Shown: positions 16,820-25,608, numbered from the stretch's first letter. The stretch is DNA of 64,000 nucleotides from Marmoricola sp. URHB0036 (GCF_000426045.1 NZ_AUEP01000004.1:62001-126000); one strand, 5' to 3'. The notes: generated from the sequence alone by a model not told the origin. Program-made: numbers and translations.

Positions 16820-18453
16820 GCCGGGACCGGCGAGCCCAGCACGAAGTTCTCCTGGTAGTCGGTGTCCACCTCGTGCTGCATCTTGTCCATGTACGCCGCC
16901 GAGCCGCCCATGAAGAACATGTTGATGATCGGCTTGCCCGGGATGTTCGATCCGTTGATCCACGAGTTGGTGACGGCGAACAGGGTGCCGGCAGCCTGCT
17001 CGTCGCTCTCCGCGATCCAGGCCTCCTCGGCCTCGGCGCCGGCCTCGATCGAGCCGAGGTCGTGGTCGCGGACGTACTGGATCGTGCCCGCCACCCAGTC
17101 GACCTGGGCCTCGTGCAGCGGCGGCTGGTTCGTGAACGGACCCATCGGGCCGTAGATCATGTACAGGTTCGGGAACCCGTGCGACATCAGGCCGAGGTGC
17201 GTGCGGGGCCGGTGCTTCCACGCGTCGTGAAGGCTGACGCCGTTGCGACCCGTGTGCTGGATCTTCAGCTGGTTGCCCGAGACGGCGTCGAACCCGGTAG
17301 CCAGCACGATCACGTCGAGCTCGTACTCGTGCCCGTCCTCGGTGCGGATGCCGTTCTCGGTGAACTCGACGATCGGGTTGTGCTGCACGTCGACCAGCTG
17401 CACGTTGTCCTGGTTGTAGACCTCGTAGTAGCCGTCGCAGCACAGCGGCCGCTTGGCGTACAGGTCGCTCGGGATGAGCAGGTTGGCCGTCACCGGGTCC
17501 TTGACCGTCTCGCGGATCTTGCGGGCGATGACCTCGGTGGCCGCAGCGTTGGCGATCCGGCTGGTGGCCACGTCGTTGAACGCCGCGAACATGTACTGGA
17601 AGCCGCCGCCCTGCTCGTACTGCTTTTCGAAGGCCGCGATCCGCTCCTCCTCCGACACCGACTCGGCGGCGACGTCGCTCTCCTCGAACCCGAAGGCGGT
17701 GACCGAGTAGAGGACGTCGTGCCAGTAGCCCTCGTAGTCCTGCTCGATCCGCTCGAGGAGACCGGGCGAGATCGGCCGGTGCTTGGCCGGGACCACCCAC
17801 TGGGGCGTGCGCTGGAAGACGGTCATCTCCCCGACCCGGGGGGCGATCTCGCCGATGACCTGGGTGCCGCTGGAGCCGGTGCCGATCACGCCGACCCGCT
17901 TGCCCGCCAGGTCCACGTCCTCGTGCGGCCACCGGGCGGTGTGGTAGATCTCGCCCTTGAACTTCTCCTGGCCGGCGAAGTGGGGCACCTTGGTCGCCGA
18001 GAGCAGCCCGACCGCCTCGACGACGAACTGCGCGGCGTACTTCTCCCCGTCGGCGTCGACGATCCACCGGCTGTTCGGCTCGTCCCAGGTGACGCTCTGC
18101 ACGCGGGTGTTGAACCTGATGCTGCGGCGCAGGTCGTAGCGGTCGGCCACGTGCTGGAGGTAGGCGCGGATCTCGTGCTGGCGTGGGTAGCGCTCGCTCC
18201 ACTTCCACTCGTGGAAGAGGTCCTTGTCGAAGGAGTAGCAGTAGGCGTTCACCTCGGTGTCGGAGCGGGCTCCCGGGTACTGGTTCCAGAACCACGTGCC
18301 CCCCACGTCGGCAGCGTCGTCGAAGGCCTGGACGTCGAGTCCGAGCTCGTTGCGCAGCTTGTGGATGCTGTACAGACCGGCGAAGCCGGACCCGATCACG
18401 ACGGCATCCACCTCGGTCATCGGGCCGGAGTCCGCATTCACCACGTCGTTCAT
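16816..18453 (-). CDS. Baeyer-Villiger monooxygenase (type I, FAD/NADPH)
   Basis: A 545-residue flavoprotein. Two Rossmann motifs are present (GSGFAG at 21-26 and GTGSSG at 191-196) with the BVMO fingerprint between them: FKGEIYHTARWP, F165 to P176. The second family motif GGTWFWNQYPGARSD is at 51-65. It inserts oxygen next to a ketone to give an ester or lactone. The start is ATG 18453, with AGAAGGGA upstream; in-frame upstream codons lack a ribosome site. It is the first gene of a five-gene operon and is divergent from its likely activator. Two copies of the shared operator lie 80-117 bases upstream. Length and motifs resemble cyclohexanone/acetone-type enzymes, but the substrate is not readable. 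Confidence 0.93.
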   Translation of the reverse strand: MNDVVNADSGPMTEVDAVVIGSGFAGLYSIHKLRNELGLDVQAFDDAADVGGTWFWNQYPGARSDTEVNAYCYSFDKDLFHEWKWSERYPRQHEIRAYLQHVADRYDLRRSIRFNTRVQSVTWDEPNSRWIVDADGEKYAAQFVVEAVGLLSATKVPHFAGQEKFKGEIYHTARWPHEDVDLAGKRVGVIGTGSSGTQVIGEIAPRVGEMTVFQRTPQWVVPAKHRPISPGLLERIEQDYEGYWHDVLYSVTAFGFEESDVAAESVSEEERIAAFEKQYEQGGGFQYMFAAFNDVATSRIANAAATEVIARKIRETVKDPVTANLLIPSDLYAKRPLCCDGYYEVYNQDNVQLVDVQHNPIVEFTENGIRTEDGHEYELDVIVLATGFDAVSGNQLKIQHTGRNGVSLHDAWKHRPRTHLGLMSHGFPNLYMIYGPMGPFTNQPPLHEAQVDWVAGTIQYVRDHDLGSIEAGAEAEEAWIAESDEQAAGTLFAVTNSWINGSNIPGKPIINMFFMGGSAAYMDKMQHEVDTDYQENFVLGSPVPA

Positions 18454-18533
18454 GCTGGTTGTCCCTTCTGGTCTGGCGACTTCCCGGTGACCGGGAGCGG
18501 TGCCCATCCTCAGGAGCAGGGCCAGCGGCTCGT

Positions 18534-18550
18534 TGTCCCATTTCGGGACG
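18534..18550. promoter_or_regulatory. regulon operator site 1 (BVMO promoter)
   Basis: TGTCCCATTTCGGGACG, a 17-bp inverted repeat matching TGTNNCANNNTGNNACA with two mismatches. It contains a perfect GTCCC/GGGAC pair. It is 80 bases upstream of the BVMO start. Confidence 0.6.
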
Positions 18551-18554
18551 CGCG

Positions 18555-18570
18555 TGTCACCCGTGGGACA
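18555..18570. promoter_or_regulatory. regulon operator site 2 (BVMO promoter, 16-bp variant)
   Basis: TGTCACCCGTGGGACA, the same half-sites with a 2-base spacer. Its centre is about 20 bp (two helical turns) from that of site 1, which would place both dimers on one face of the DNA. Confidence 0.5.
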
Positions 18571-18624
18571 GGTGAACTGCCCTCGTCGGTCCCGCCGGGA
18601 TCGACACATCGGCGCGCGACCGAC

Positions 18625-18641
18625 TGTGTCAATCTGGAACA
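18625..18641. promoter_or_regulatory. regulon operator site 3 (activator gene)
   Basis: TGTGTCAATCTGGAACA, an exact match to TGTNNCANNNTGNNACA. It lies 74 bases upstream of the activator's ATG at 18716, suggesting autoregulation. Confidence 0.6.
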
Positions 18642-18715
18642 GTGGACGGGCGCTGCTACCAGCCCTGGGGTGTAATGACCATCACACCTCGGGGGGATAC
18701 GAAGGAGCCGTGCCC

Positions 18716-20521
18716 ATGCCGATGAGGAGCGTCAACGCTGTCGACGCCGCGCGCGAGTACCTGCTGAGCGAAGGTGACCTGCCCGATCACCTCGCCCGTT
18801 CCGTGCGGCCCGATGTCCTCAAGTCCTGGCGTCGCTCGCTGCTCAGCGGCGCCCAGCTGGCGAGTCCCACCCTCGTGTTCAAGGGTGAGCACCACGCCCG
18901 CGCCGCCCTGCGCATCGCCGCCGACCCCGTGCTGAGCCATCTCGCCGACCAGCTCTCCGGGCTCAGCGCCGGCGTCCTGCTGGCCGACCGCGACGCCACG
19001 CTCGTCCACCGGTGGGTCCCAGACCCGGTGATGAACCGGATGTTCGACCGGATCCACGCCGAGACCGGGTTCGACAACAGCGAGGAGTCGATCGGCACCA
19101 ACGGGCTGGGGAGCGTGATCGAGCAGGACGGCCCGATCCAGATCTCCGGTCCCGAGCACCTCGCTGATGCGTTGCGCCCGTTCACCTGCGTCGGCGTACC
19201 CGTCCACCACCCGATCACCCGCCGGCTCGAGGGCGTCATCACGTTGTCGTGCCAGGCCATGTCGGGCAACCCGCTGCTGACCCCGCTGATGACGGCCACC
19301 GCCCAGGAGGTCGAGTCGCGCCTGCTCGCGCAGGCCTCGACCAACGAGCGTCAGCTGCTCGACGAGTACCTCGTGGCCATCGGTTCCCGCCGCGCCCCCG
19401 TGGCCGCGATCGGCCAGGACATCTGCATCGCCGGCCCCAAGGTCACCGAGCTCCTCGAGGGCGTGGACCGGGCGGCGCTGTGGGAGTACGTGCGGGCTGT
19501 GGCGCTGGGCACCAAGACGGCCGAGGACCAGTACGGCCTGAGCGCCGGACGGCTGAGCATCGGGCGCTGCAAGCCGGTCGAGCGGGACGGATTCGTGATC
19601 GGGGCACTGGTCGAGTTCGCCGTCGACCGGACCACACCCGACGAGCCGGTGCACCACCAGGCCCACCTGCCCAAGCCGACGGTCACGCTGCCGGGCAAGA
19701 GTGCGGCCCTGGCCCGGGTCATCGCGCAAAGCACCCGCTTCGCCACCAAGGGCGTGCCGATCCTGATCGAGGGCGAGCCCGGCGTCGGCAAGTTCGCGCT
19801 GGCCCGAGCCGTCCTCGCTTCTGTCGGGGTCGACCAGGAGAAGGTGGCCGTGCTCGACGCGGCGGCCCTGTGGTCCGACGAGACCACGCCGTTCGTGGCC
19901 GTGCTCCGGCGCGAGCTCGAGCTCCAGCCGGATGCCCTGCTCCTGCGCCACCTCGACGCGCTCACGCCGGAGGCGGCCAGCGCCGCAGCCGCGCTCCTCG
20001 ACCGGCTCGACGAGAACACGCCGCGCATCGTGGCCACCCTGACGACCGCCGACAGCCCGGCCCCCGGTCTGCGGCGGCTGATCGACACCGTCGGGGTCGG
20101 TCGGGTCAGCCTGCCGCCGCTGCGCGACCGCCGCGACGACATCGGTCCCACCGCGATCGCCCTGCTCAACAAGCACCGGGGCAACCGGCAGGCCTACTTC
20201 TCGTCGGCAGCGCTGCGCTGCCTGATGCGGGCGCCGTGGCCCGGCAACCTGCGCCAGATGGAGGCCACCATCCGCGGCCTGCTGTCCACTGCGATCGGCC
20301 CGGAGATCGGTCCCGACGCGCTGCCGGCCGAGCTGCAGGGCAACACCCGCAAGCGCGACCTGAGTGCGATCGAGGAGCTCGAGCTCGGGGCGATCCTCGA
20401 GGCGCTGCGTCGTCACGACGGCAACAAGGTGGCGGCCGCGCAGTCGATCGGTATCTCGCGCTCGACCTTGTACCGGAAGCTGCAGGCCTACCACATCGAC
20501 CCGGACAAGCAGTACTTCTAG
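18716..20521 (+). CDS. AcoR/MimR-like transcriptional activator (GAF, AAA+, Fis HTH)
   Basis: A 601-residue regulator. An N-terminal GAF-like sensor (about 60-200, including GFDNSEESIGTNGLG and FTCVGVPVHHPITRRLEGV) is followed by an AAA+ domain with Walker A GEPGVGK near residue 353 and a weak Walker B (DALLLRHLDAL), then a C-terminal Fis-type helix-turn-helix (AAQSIGISRSTLYRKL). The layout is that of sigma-54 activators, but the GAFTGA loop is absent, as in actinobacterial MimR-type regulators that work without sigma-54. ATG 18716 has AAGGAG 8 bases upstream; GTG 18710 is too close to it. It probably senses the island's substrate and activates the units carrying the 17-bp operator. Confidence 0.9.
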   Translation: MPMRSVNAVDAAREYLLSEGDLPDHLARSVRPDVLKSWRRSLLSGAQLASPTLVFKGEHHARAALRIAADPVLSHLADQLSGLSAGVLLADRDATLVHRWVPDPVMNRMFDRIHAETGFDNSEESIGTNGLGSVIEQDGPIQISGPEHLADALRPFTCVGVPVHHPITRRLEGVITLSCQAMSGNPLLTPLMTATAQEVESRLLAQASTNERQLLDEYLVAIGSRRAPVAAIGQDICIAGPKVTELLEGVDRAALWEYVRAVALGTKTAEDQYGLSAGRLSIGRCKPVERDGFVIGALVEFAVDRTTPDEPVHHQAHLPKPTVTLPGKSAALARVIAQSTRFATKGVPILIEGEPGVGKFALARAVLASVGVDQEKVAVLDAAALWSDETTPFVAVLRRELELQPDALLLRHLDALTPEAASAAAALLDRLDENTPRIVATLTTADSPAPGLRRLIDTVGVGRVSLPPLRDRRDDIGPTAIALLNKHRGNRQAYFSSAALRCLMRAPWPGNLRQMEATIRGLLSTAIGPEIGPDALPAELQGNTRKRDLSAIEELELGAILEALRRHDGNKVAAAQSIGISRSTLYRKLQAYHIDPDKQYF

Positions 20522-20555
20522 CCCCTCCGGTCGCTGCGTCCGCGGCCCGTCCCGC

Positions 20556-20572
20556 TGTCACAATGTGGCACA
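20556..20572. promoter_or_regulatory. regulon operator site 4 (transketolase operon)
   Basis: TGTCACAATGTGGCACA, an exact match to TGTNNCANNNTGNNACA, 34 bases upstream of the start at 20607. It is further framed by GTCCCGC (20549-20555) and GCGGGAC (20574-20580), giving a 32-bp dyad that could also form a hairpin after the activator gene. Confidence 0.6.
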
Positions 20573-20606
20573 CGCGGGACGGGTCGTTGCTTGCCAGCCT
20601 TGGCCC

Positions 20607-21452
20607 ATGCCGACCACCGACCGCGAGCCGCCGAACATCGACGAGCTCCGCGACCGTGCGTACCAGCTGCGCCGGATGATGATGACCATGACCCGGGGCA
20701 AGGGCGAGGGCTACATCGCCCAAGGCCTCGGGATCGCCGACTGCCTGGCCGCCCTCTACTTCCACGAGCTGCGCCACGACCCCGAGCGGCCCGACTGGCC
20801 CGAGCGGGACCGCTTCCTGCTCTCGACCGGGCACTACTCGATCGCGATGTACGCCGTGCTGGCAGCGGCCGGCTACATCGAGGAGGACGAGCTCCCGACG
20901 TACGGGCTCAACGGCTCACGCCTGCCGATGAGCACGTTCGACGACACGGTCGGGGTCGAGATCGTCGGCGGGTCGCTGGGCCACGGGCTCGGCCAGGCGG
21001 TCGGGATGTCGCTGGGGCTGCGGCTCGACGACTCCCCTGGCCGCGTGTACGTCGAGATCTCCGACGGCGAGCTGGACGAGGGATCCACCTGGGAGGCGGC
21101 GATGGCCGGCGCCACCTTCGGGTGCGACAACCTGGTCGTGCTCATCGACTGCAACGGCATCCAGGCCGACGGACCAGTGACGGTGGCGATCGAGCCGGTC
21201 GCGGACAAGTTCACGGCGTTCGGCTGGAGCACCACCGAGATCGACGGCAACGACATGTCCGCCCTGGTGGAGGCCCTGGAGAAGTCGCGGGTCTCCGACG
21301 GCAAGCCGAAGGCCATCGTGATGCGGACGACGCCGGGGTCGGGGGTGCCGACGATCGTCGACCGACCGCGTGCCCACTTCGTGCGGGTCACCGACGACGA
21401 GTGGGCCGGGCTGGTCCAGGAGCTGGAGGACAACCGTGACGTCCACGCGTGA
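20607..21452 (+). CDS. transketolase-like enzyme, N-terminal (TPP-binding) subunit
   Basis: A 281-residue homologue of the first half of transketolase. The thiamine-diphosphate motif is visible as ISDGELDEGSTWEAA followed by LVVLIDCNGIQADG, and the pyrophosphate-side residues GGSLGHGLGQAVG come before it. It needs the separate C-terminal subunit encoded next, as in split actinobacterial transketolases and apiose-type enzymes. It would transfer a two-carbon ketol unit or act on a related alpha-hydroxyketone. The operator at 20556 places it in the BVMO regulon, so it is unlikely to be the housekeeping pentose-phosphate enzyme. Confidence 0.88.
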   Translation: MPTTDREPPNIDELRDRAYQLRRMMMTMTRGKGEGYIAQGLGIADCLAALYFHELRHDPERPDWPERDRFLLSTGHYSIAMYAVLAAAGYIEEDELPTYGLNGSRLPMSTFDDTVGVEIVGGSLGHGLGQAVGMSLGLRLDDSPGRVYVEISDGELDEGSTWEAAMAGATFGCDNLVVLIDCNGIQADGPVTVAIEPVADKFTAFGWSTTEIDGNDMSALVEALEKSRVSDGKPKAIVMRTTPGSGVPTIVDRPRAHFVRVTDDEWAGLVQELEDNRDVHA

Positions 21453-22431
21453 CACCGCACCCCGGGGCCACACCCGGGGGATGGGCGAGCTCATCGACAT
21501 CGCCGACAAGACGACCGTGCTGGCGCCGTTCGGCGAGACCCTCGCCCAGCTGGGCAGGGAGCGCCCCGAGATCGTCGCGCTGACGGCCGACATGGGTCGC
21601 TACAGCGACATCCTGCCCTTCCGCGACGCCCACCCCGACCGGTTCTTCAACGTCGGCATGGCCGAGCAGAGCCTCGTGATGACGGCGGCCGGACTGGCCA
21701 AGACCGGCAAGATCGCCTACTGCACGACGTACTCCGTCTTCGTCACGCGGCGCGCCTACGACTTCGTGGCCATCGCCGGAGCGCACTCGAAGGCCGAGGT
21801 GAAGATCTTCGCCGGCATGCCGGGGCTGACCAACGGGTACGGCGCCACCCACCAGGCGACCGAGGACCTGAACATGATGCGCGGGATCGCCGACCTCACC
21901 ATCATCGACCCGTGCGACGCGACCGAGCTCACCCAGGTGGTGCGCGCAGTGGCCGACATCCCGGGGACGGTCTACGTGCGGCTGCTGCGCGGCAAGGTGC
22001 CGGTCGAGCTCGGCGAGGACTACCGCTTCGTGCCGGGCAAGGCGGCGCTGCTGCGGGAAGGTTCGGGCGACGTGGGAGTGATCTCGACCGGCTACATGAC
22101 GGCGCGGTCCCTCGACGCGGCCAAGGCCGCCGACAACCGAGGCGTGCAGGCGAGCGTCCTGCACGTGCCGACGATCAAGCCCTTCGACACCGCCGCGGTG
22201 GTGGAGTTCGCGCGCCGGCACGACCGGCTGGTCGTCGCCGAGAACCACAAGACGACCGGTGGCCTGGCCAGCCTGGTGACCGAGGCGCTCTACCAGGGCG
22301 GGATCCTGCGACCTCTCCGCCGGGTCGGCCTGGCCGACAGCTTCTTCGAGTGCGGTTCGCAGGAGTACCTCGAGGCGAAGTACGGCGTCGACCTGCCGGC
22401 CGTGACCCGCGCGATCCTCGGAGAGGTGTGA
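21436..22431 (+). CDS. transketolase-like enzyme, C-terminal subunit
   Basis: A 331-residue homologue of the pyrimidine-binding and C-terminal domains of transketolase/DXPS. The catalytic Glu that activates thiamine lies in FFNVGMAEQSLVMTAAGLA, and the C-terminal domain follows from about residue 190. The start chosen is GTG 21436 because GGAGGA is 5 bases upstream and overlaps the previous gene by 17 bases; ATG 21481 is an alternative without a good ribosome site. It forms a heteromer with the preceding subunit. Confidence 0.88.
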   Translation: MTSTRDTAPRGHTRGMGELIDIADKTTVLAPFGETLAQLGRERPEIVALTADMGRYSDILPFRDAHPDRFFNVGMAEQSLVMTAAGLAKTGKIAYCTTYSVFVTRRAYDFVAIAGAHSKAEVKIFAGMPGLTNGYGATHQATEDLNMMRGIADLTIIDPCDATELTQVVRAVADIPGTVYVRLLRGKVPVELGEDYRFVPGKAALLREGSGDVGVISTGYMTARSLDAAKAADNRGVQASVLHVPTIKPFDTAAVVEFARRHDRLVVAENHKTTGGLASLVTEALYQGGILRPLRRVGLADSFFECGSQEYLEAKYGVDLPAVTRAILGEV

Positions 22432-23567
22432 ACCCGCTCCGCATCTTCGCGGCACCGTCCCGCTACGTGCAGGGGCCGGGCGCCCTCGAGGCGCTGGGTT
22501 CGCTCCTGGCCGAGCACGGCACCCGCCCGGTGGTGATCGGCGATGCCTTCGTGCTGGACCTGCTCGGTGAGCGGGTGGGCTCGTTGCTCGTGGAGGCAGG
22601 TCTCTCGGCGACGTACCGCGTGCTGGAGGGCGAGATCACTGCTGCAGCGGCCGACGCGCTCGCGGCTCCGGGCGCCGACGTGGACACCGGGGACGTCGAC
22701 GTGGTGGTCGGCCTCGGCGGCGGCAAGAGCCTCGACGCGGCCAAGGCGGTCGCCCTACGGCTCGACCGGCCGGTGGTCACGGTGCCGACGATCGCGTCCA
22801 ACGACAGCCCGACCAGTGCCGCCGTCGCGATGTACGACGACGGACACGTCATGGTCGGCGTGGACCGGCTCCGGACCAACCCGGCGGCCGTCGTCGTCGA
22901 CACCGAGCTCGTCGTCGCCGCACCGACGGCGTTCCTGAGGGCAGGTGTCGGGGACGCGATCGCCAAGCGCTACGAGGCCGCCGGCTGCTTCGCCGGCACC
23001 GGGGTCACGCCCCTCGGCACCCGGCCGCTCCTCACCGGCGTCGCCATCGCCGACGCCTGCTACGCGACCATCCGGGCCCACGCCGTAGGTGGCCTGCAGG
23101 CCTGTGAGCAGGGGCGCGTGACGCCCGACCTCGAGGCGCTGGTGGAGGCCGTGGTGCTGATGAGCGGTCTCGGCTTCGAGAACGGCGGGTTGTCGCTCGC
23201 GCACTCGCTGACGCGCGGCCTGATGCCCGCTCGCGGTGCCGCGCGGGCGATGCACGGCGAGCACGTCGCCTGGGCGCTGCTAGTGCAGCGCGAGGCCGAG
23301 GGGGCGGCCGAGGAGGAGCTGATCGACCTGACATCGTTCCTGCGCGAGATCGGCCTGCCCATCAGCCTGGAGGAGCTGGGCATGCCTGCGGCGACCGAGG
23401 CCGAGGTGGACGAGATCGCCCGGCTGACGATGACGGCGCCGCACCTCGGCAACCTGGCGCGGTCGATCTCGCAGACCGAAATCGTCGCCGCCATCGGACG
23501 GGTCGAGCGCCGTGCGGACGCTCAGGTCGTGGCCAGCACCACGGCGTCGACCGCGACGGCACCCTGA
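22428..23567 (+). CDS. GldA-like iron/zinc polyol dehydrogenase
   Basis: A 379-residue NAD-dependent dehydrogenase of the glycerol-dehydrogenase family. The nucleotide loop is VVGLGGGKSLDAAKAVA, and the metal ligands are the Asp in AGVGDAIAKRYEA, His in SLAHSLTRG and His in MHGEHVAWAL. It starts at GTG 22428, overlapping the transketolase stop by 4 bases. Glycerol, dihydroxyacetone or another vicinal diol is the likely substrate type, which fits a partner transketolase that makes or uses alpha-hydroxyketones. Its 3' end overlaps the convergent acyl-CoA synthetase gene by 46 bases. Confidence 0.87.
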   Translation: MNPLRIFAAPSRYVQGPGALEALGSLLAEHGTRPVVIGDAFVLDLLGERVGSLLVEAGLSATYRVLEGEITAAAADALAAPGADVDTGDVDVVVGLGGGKSLDAAKAVALRLDRPVVTVPTIASNDSPTSAAVAMYDDGHVMVGVDRLRTNPAAVVVDTELVVAAPTAFLRAGVGDAIAKRYEAAGCFAGTGVTPLGTRPLLTGVAIADACYATIRAHAVGGLQACEQGRVTPDLEALVEAVVLMSGLGFENGGLSLAHSLTRGLMPARGAARAMHGEHVAWALLVQREAEGAAEEELIDLTSFLREIGLPISLEELGMPAATEAEVDEIARLTMTAPHLGNLARSISQTEIVAAIGRVERRADAQVVASTTASTATAP

Positions 23568-25603
23568 CCGGCTTCCAGCAGCAGCACCGGGTTGGCGTCG
23601 AAGCCGACGACGGTCTCCGAGGCCGCCATCGCCTCGGATGCGCGGACGACGGCCTTGACCCAGGCGTCCACGTCAGCCGGTGGAGCACCCCGGACACCGC
23701 CGAGCACGGGGGCGATGCGCAGCGACTGGATCGCCTCGTGGACCTCGTCGGCCGTGCACGGCGCCAGCAGCACCGCGGTGTCCGGCAGCGCCTCGACGTA
23801 CAACCCGCCGGCACCGACGAGCACCACCGGACCGAACACCGGGTCGATGCTGGCCCCGATGACGACCTCGTGCAGGCCGCGCAGCATCGGCGCGACCAGG
23901 AAGCCGTCCAGGACCACCCCGTGCAGCGCCGCCGCGACCGCGATCCGGTGTGCCGCGGCCAGCGCCTCCTCGGCAGAGGCACACCCGAGCTCGACGAGGC
24001 CGAGGTCTGACTTGTGGCTGACCGCGTCGGTGCTGCCCTTGACCACCACCCGATCCACCGCGAGTCGGGTGAAGGCGTCCGCCACGTCCTCCGGGAAGGA
24101 GACGATCTCGCGCGGCACCGTCGGGACACCCATCTCCGCCAGCCGCGCCAGGCTCTCCGCCTCGTTGAGCCGGCCTGGAGCGCCGCTGGGGCCGGCTGTG
24201 AGCGCAGGACGCGGCAACGAGTCCGCCCGGGCCATCCGTCGTCGATGGGCGAGGTACTGCGCCAGGGCAGCGACGGCCGAGGACTCCTCCTCGAAGACGG
24301 GCAGACCGGCGTCCACGAAGGGTGCGGCGACGTTGGGTTGCGGGACGGCCAGCACGAGCGGCGTACCCGAGGCGGCGAACTCGGCCGCGTCCCGGGCGAA
24401 CCGCTCGACGTCGTACCCACGACCCGCGACCGGGATGCCCAGCAGACAGGCGTCGACGCCGGGATCGGCACCGAGCACCGGCAGGACCTTGCCGAACAGC
24501 CCACTGTCGGTGAGCAGCGCCGCGGTCACGTCGACGGGGTTGGTGGTCGACGCGAAGTCGGGCAACACCTCCTTGAGGCGCGCGTCCGTCGTCGGCAGCA
24601 GCGATGCCAGCGGCAGGCCGGCGTCCTCGGCCGCGTCGGCGGCCAGCACGCACACGGCACCGGAGTTGCTGACCACCGCGAGGTTCGAGCCGGTCGGCTG
24701 CCAGTCCTGGAGGTAGAGCTCGGTGGCCGCGACCAGCTCGCGCACGCTGTGCACCTGCCAGATGCCGACGCGCTCGAGGAAGGCATCGAGCACCCGCCGC
24801 TCCGTGGCCAGCGCACCCGTGTGCGACGCAGCGGCCCTGCTGCCGCTGCTGCTGCGACCTCCGACCAGCGCGACCACCGGCACGTCGTTGCGCCGTGAGA
24901 GCTCACCGATCCGCACCAAGGACTCGGGATCGTTGACGCTCTCGAGGTAGAGCATCAGGAGCCGCAGCTCGGGGTCCTCCAGTGCCGCGGCAGCCAGCTC
25001 GGCGGCGCTGACGTCGGCGTCGTTGCCGGTCCCGTGCGCGTAGCGCACCCCGATCCCCCGACGCCTGAGGATGCCGTAGGGCACCGAGGCCAGGGCACCG
25101 CTCTGGCTGATGATGGCGACCGGGCCGTCCGCCGGTGGCTCCTCGGTGAACAGCGTCGAGAAGCCGAGGACCGCGCCGGAGTGGAAGCTGGCCAGTCCCT
25201 GGGAGTTGGGGCCGACGATGCGCAGGCCGGCGTCGCGCGCGTGGGCGAGCATCTCCGCCTGGAGGGCAGCGCCTTCGGGTCGACCGGTCTCCGTGAAGCC
25301 CGAGGACATGACCACGGCGCCCTTGACCCCCATCCGTGCTGCCGTCGCGACTGCCTCCACCGCAGCAGCACCGGGTACGGCGATCAGCGCGATGTCCGGC
25401 ACCGTCGGGACCTCGGTCAGGCTGGGGTACGACTGCATGCCCTGGACGGTGTCGCGCCTCGGGTTGACCGGGTACACGCGTCCGGCGTACCCGAACTCGC
25501 GCATGTACCGCAGCGGGCGACCGCCGATCTTCTCGGTGTCGTCGGAGGCTCCCACCACCGCGACCGATGCGGGTCGGTGGAAGACGTCGAGCGGATGGAC
25601 CAT
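23522..25603 (-). CDS. ADP-forming acetate/acyl-CoA ligase, single chain
   Basis: A 693-residue enzyme of the acyl-CoA synthetase (NDP-forming) family: CoA-binding Rossmann domain (1-130, VAVVGASDDTEKIGG), ligase-CoA domains carrying the phosphorylated His in ASHTGALA, and a C-terminal ATP-grasp domain from about residue 475 (VVKGSTDAVSHKSDLGLV). It interconverts acyl-CoA, ADP and phosphate with acid, ATP and CoA. It is the last gene of the operon that starts at 31221. The alpha and beta parts are fused in one chain, as is usual in actinobacteria. The acyl substrate is unknown. Confidence 0.88.
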   Translation of the reverse strand: MVHPLDVFHRPASVAVVGASDDTEKIGGRPLRYMREFGYAGRVYPVNPRRDTVQGMQSYPSLTEVPTVPDIALIAVPGAAAVEAVATAARMGVKGAVVMSSGFTETGRPEGAALQAEMLAHARDAGLRIVGPNSQGLASFHSGAVLGFSTLFTEEPPADGPVAIISQSGALASVPYGILRRRGIGVRYAHGTGNDADVSAAELAAAALEDPELRLLMLYLESVNDPESLVRIGELSRRNDVPVVALVGGRSSSGSRAAASHTGALATERRVLDAFLERVGIWQVHSVRELVAATELYLQDWQPTGSNLAVVSNSGAVCVLAADAAEDAGLPLASLLPTTDARLKEVLPDFASTTNPVDVTAALLTDSGLFGKVLPVLGADPGVDACLLGIPVAGRGYDVERFARDAAEFAASGTPLVLAVPQPNVAAPFVDAGLPVFEEESSAVAALAQYLAHRRRMARADSLPRPALTAGPSGAPGRLNEAESLARLAEMGVPTVPREIVSFPEDVADAFTRLAVDRVVVKGSTDAVSHKSDLGLVELGCASAEEALAAAHRIAVAAALHGVVLDGFLVAPMLRGLHEVVIGASIDPVFGPVVLVGAGGLYVEALPDTAVLLAPCTADEVHEAIQSLRIAPVLGGVRGAPPADVDAWVKAVVRASEAMAASETVVGFDANPVLLLEAGQGAVAVDAVVLATT

Positions 25604-25608
25604 CAGGA

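Noticed and set aside
15614-18541. A long open frame running from the ACAD gene through the BVMO region.
   Set aside because: Its upper part is Arg/Gly/Ala-rich with no family match; the BVMO is in another frame. The ACAD starts at GTG 16819.
20566-20595. TGGCAC and TTGC resembling a sigma-54 -24/-12 promoter near the transketolase operon.
   Set aside because: The spacing is far too long, the TGGCAC is part of the 17-bp dyad, and the neighbouring activator lacks the GAFTGA loop.
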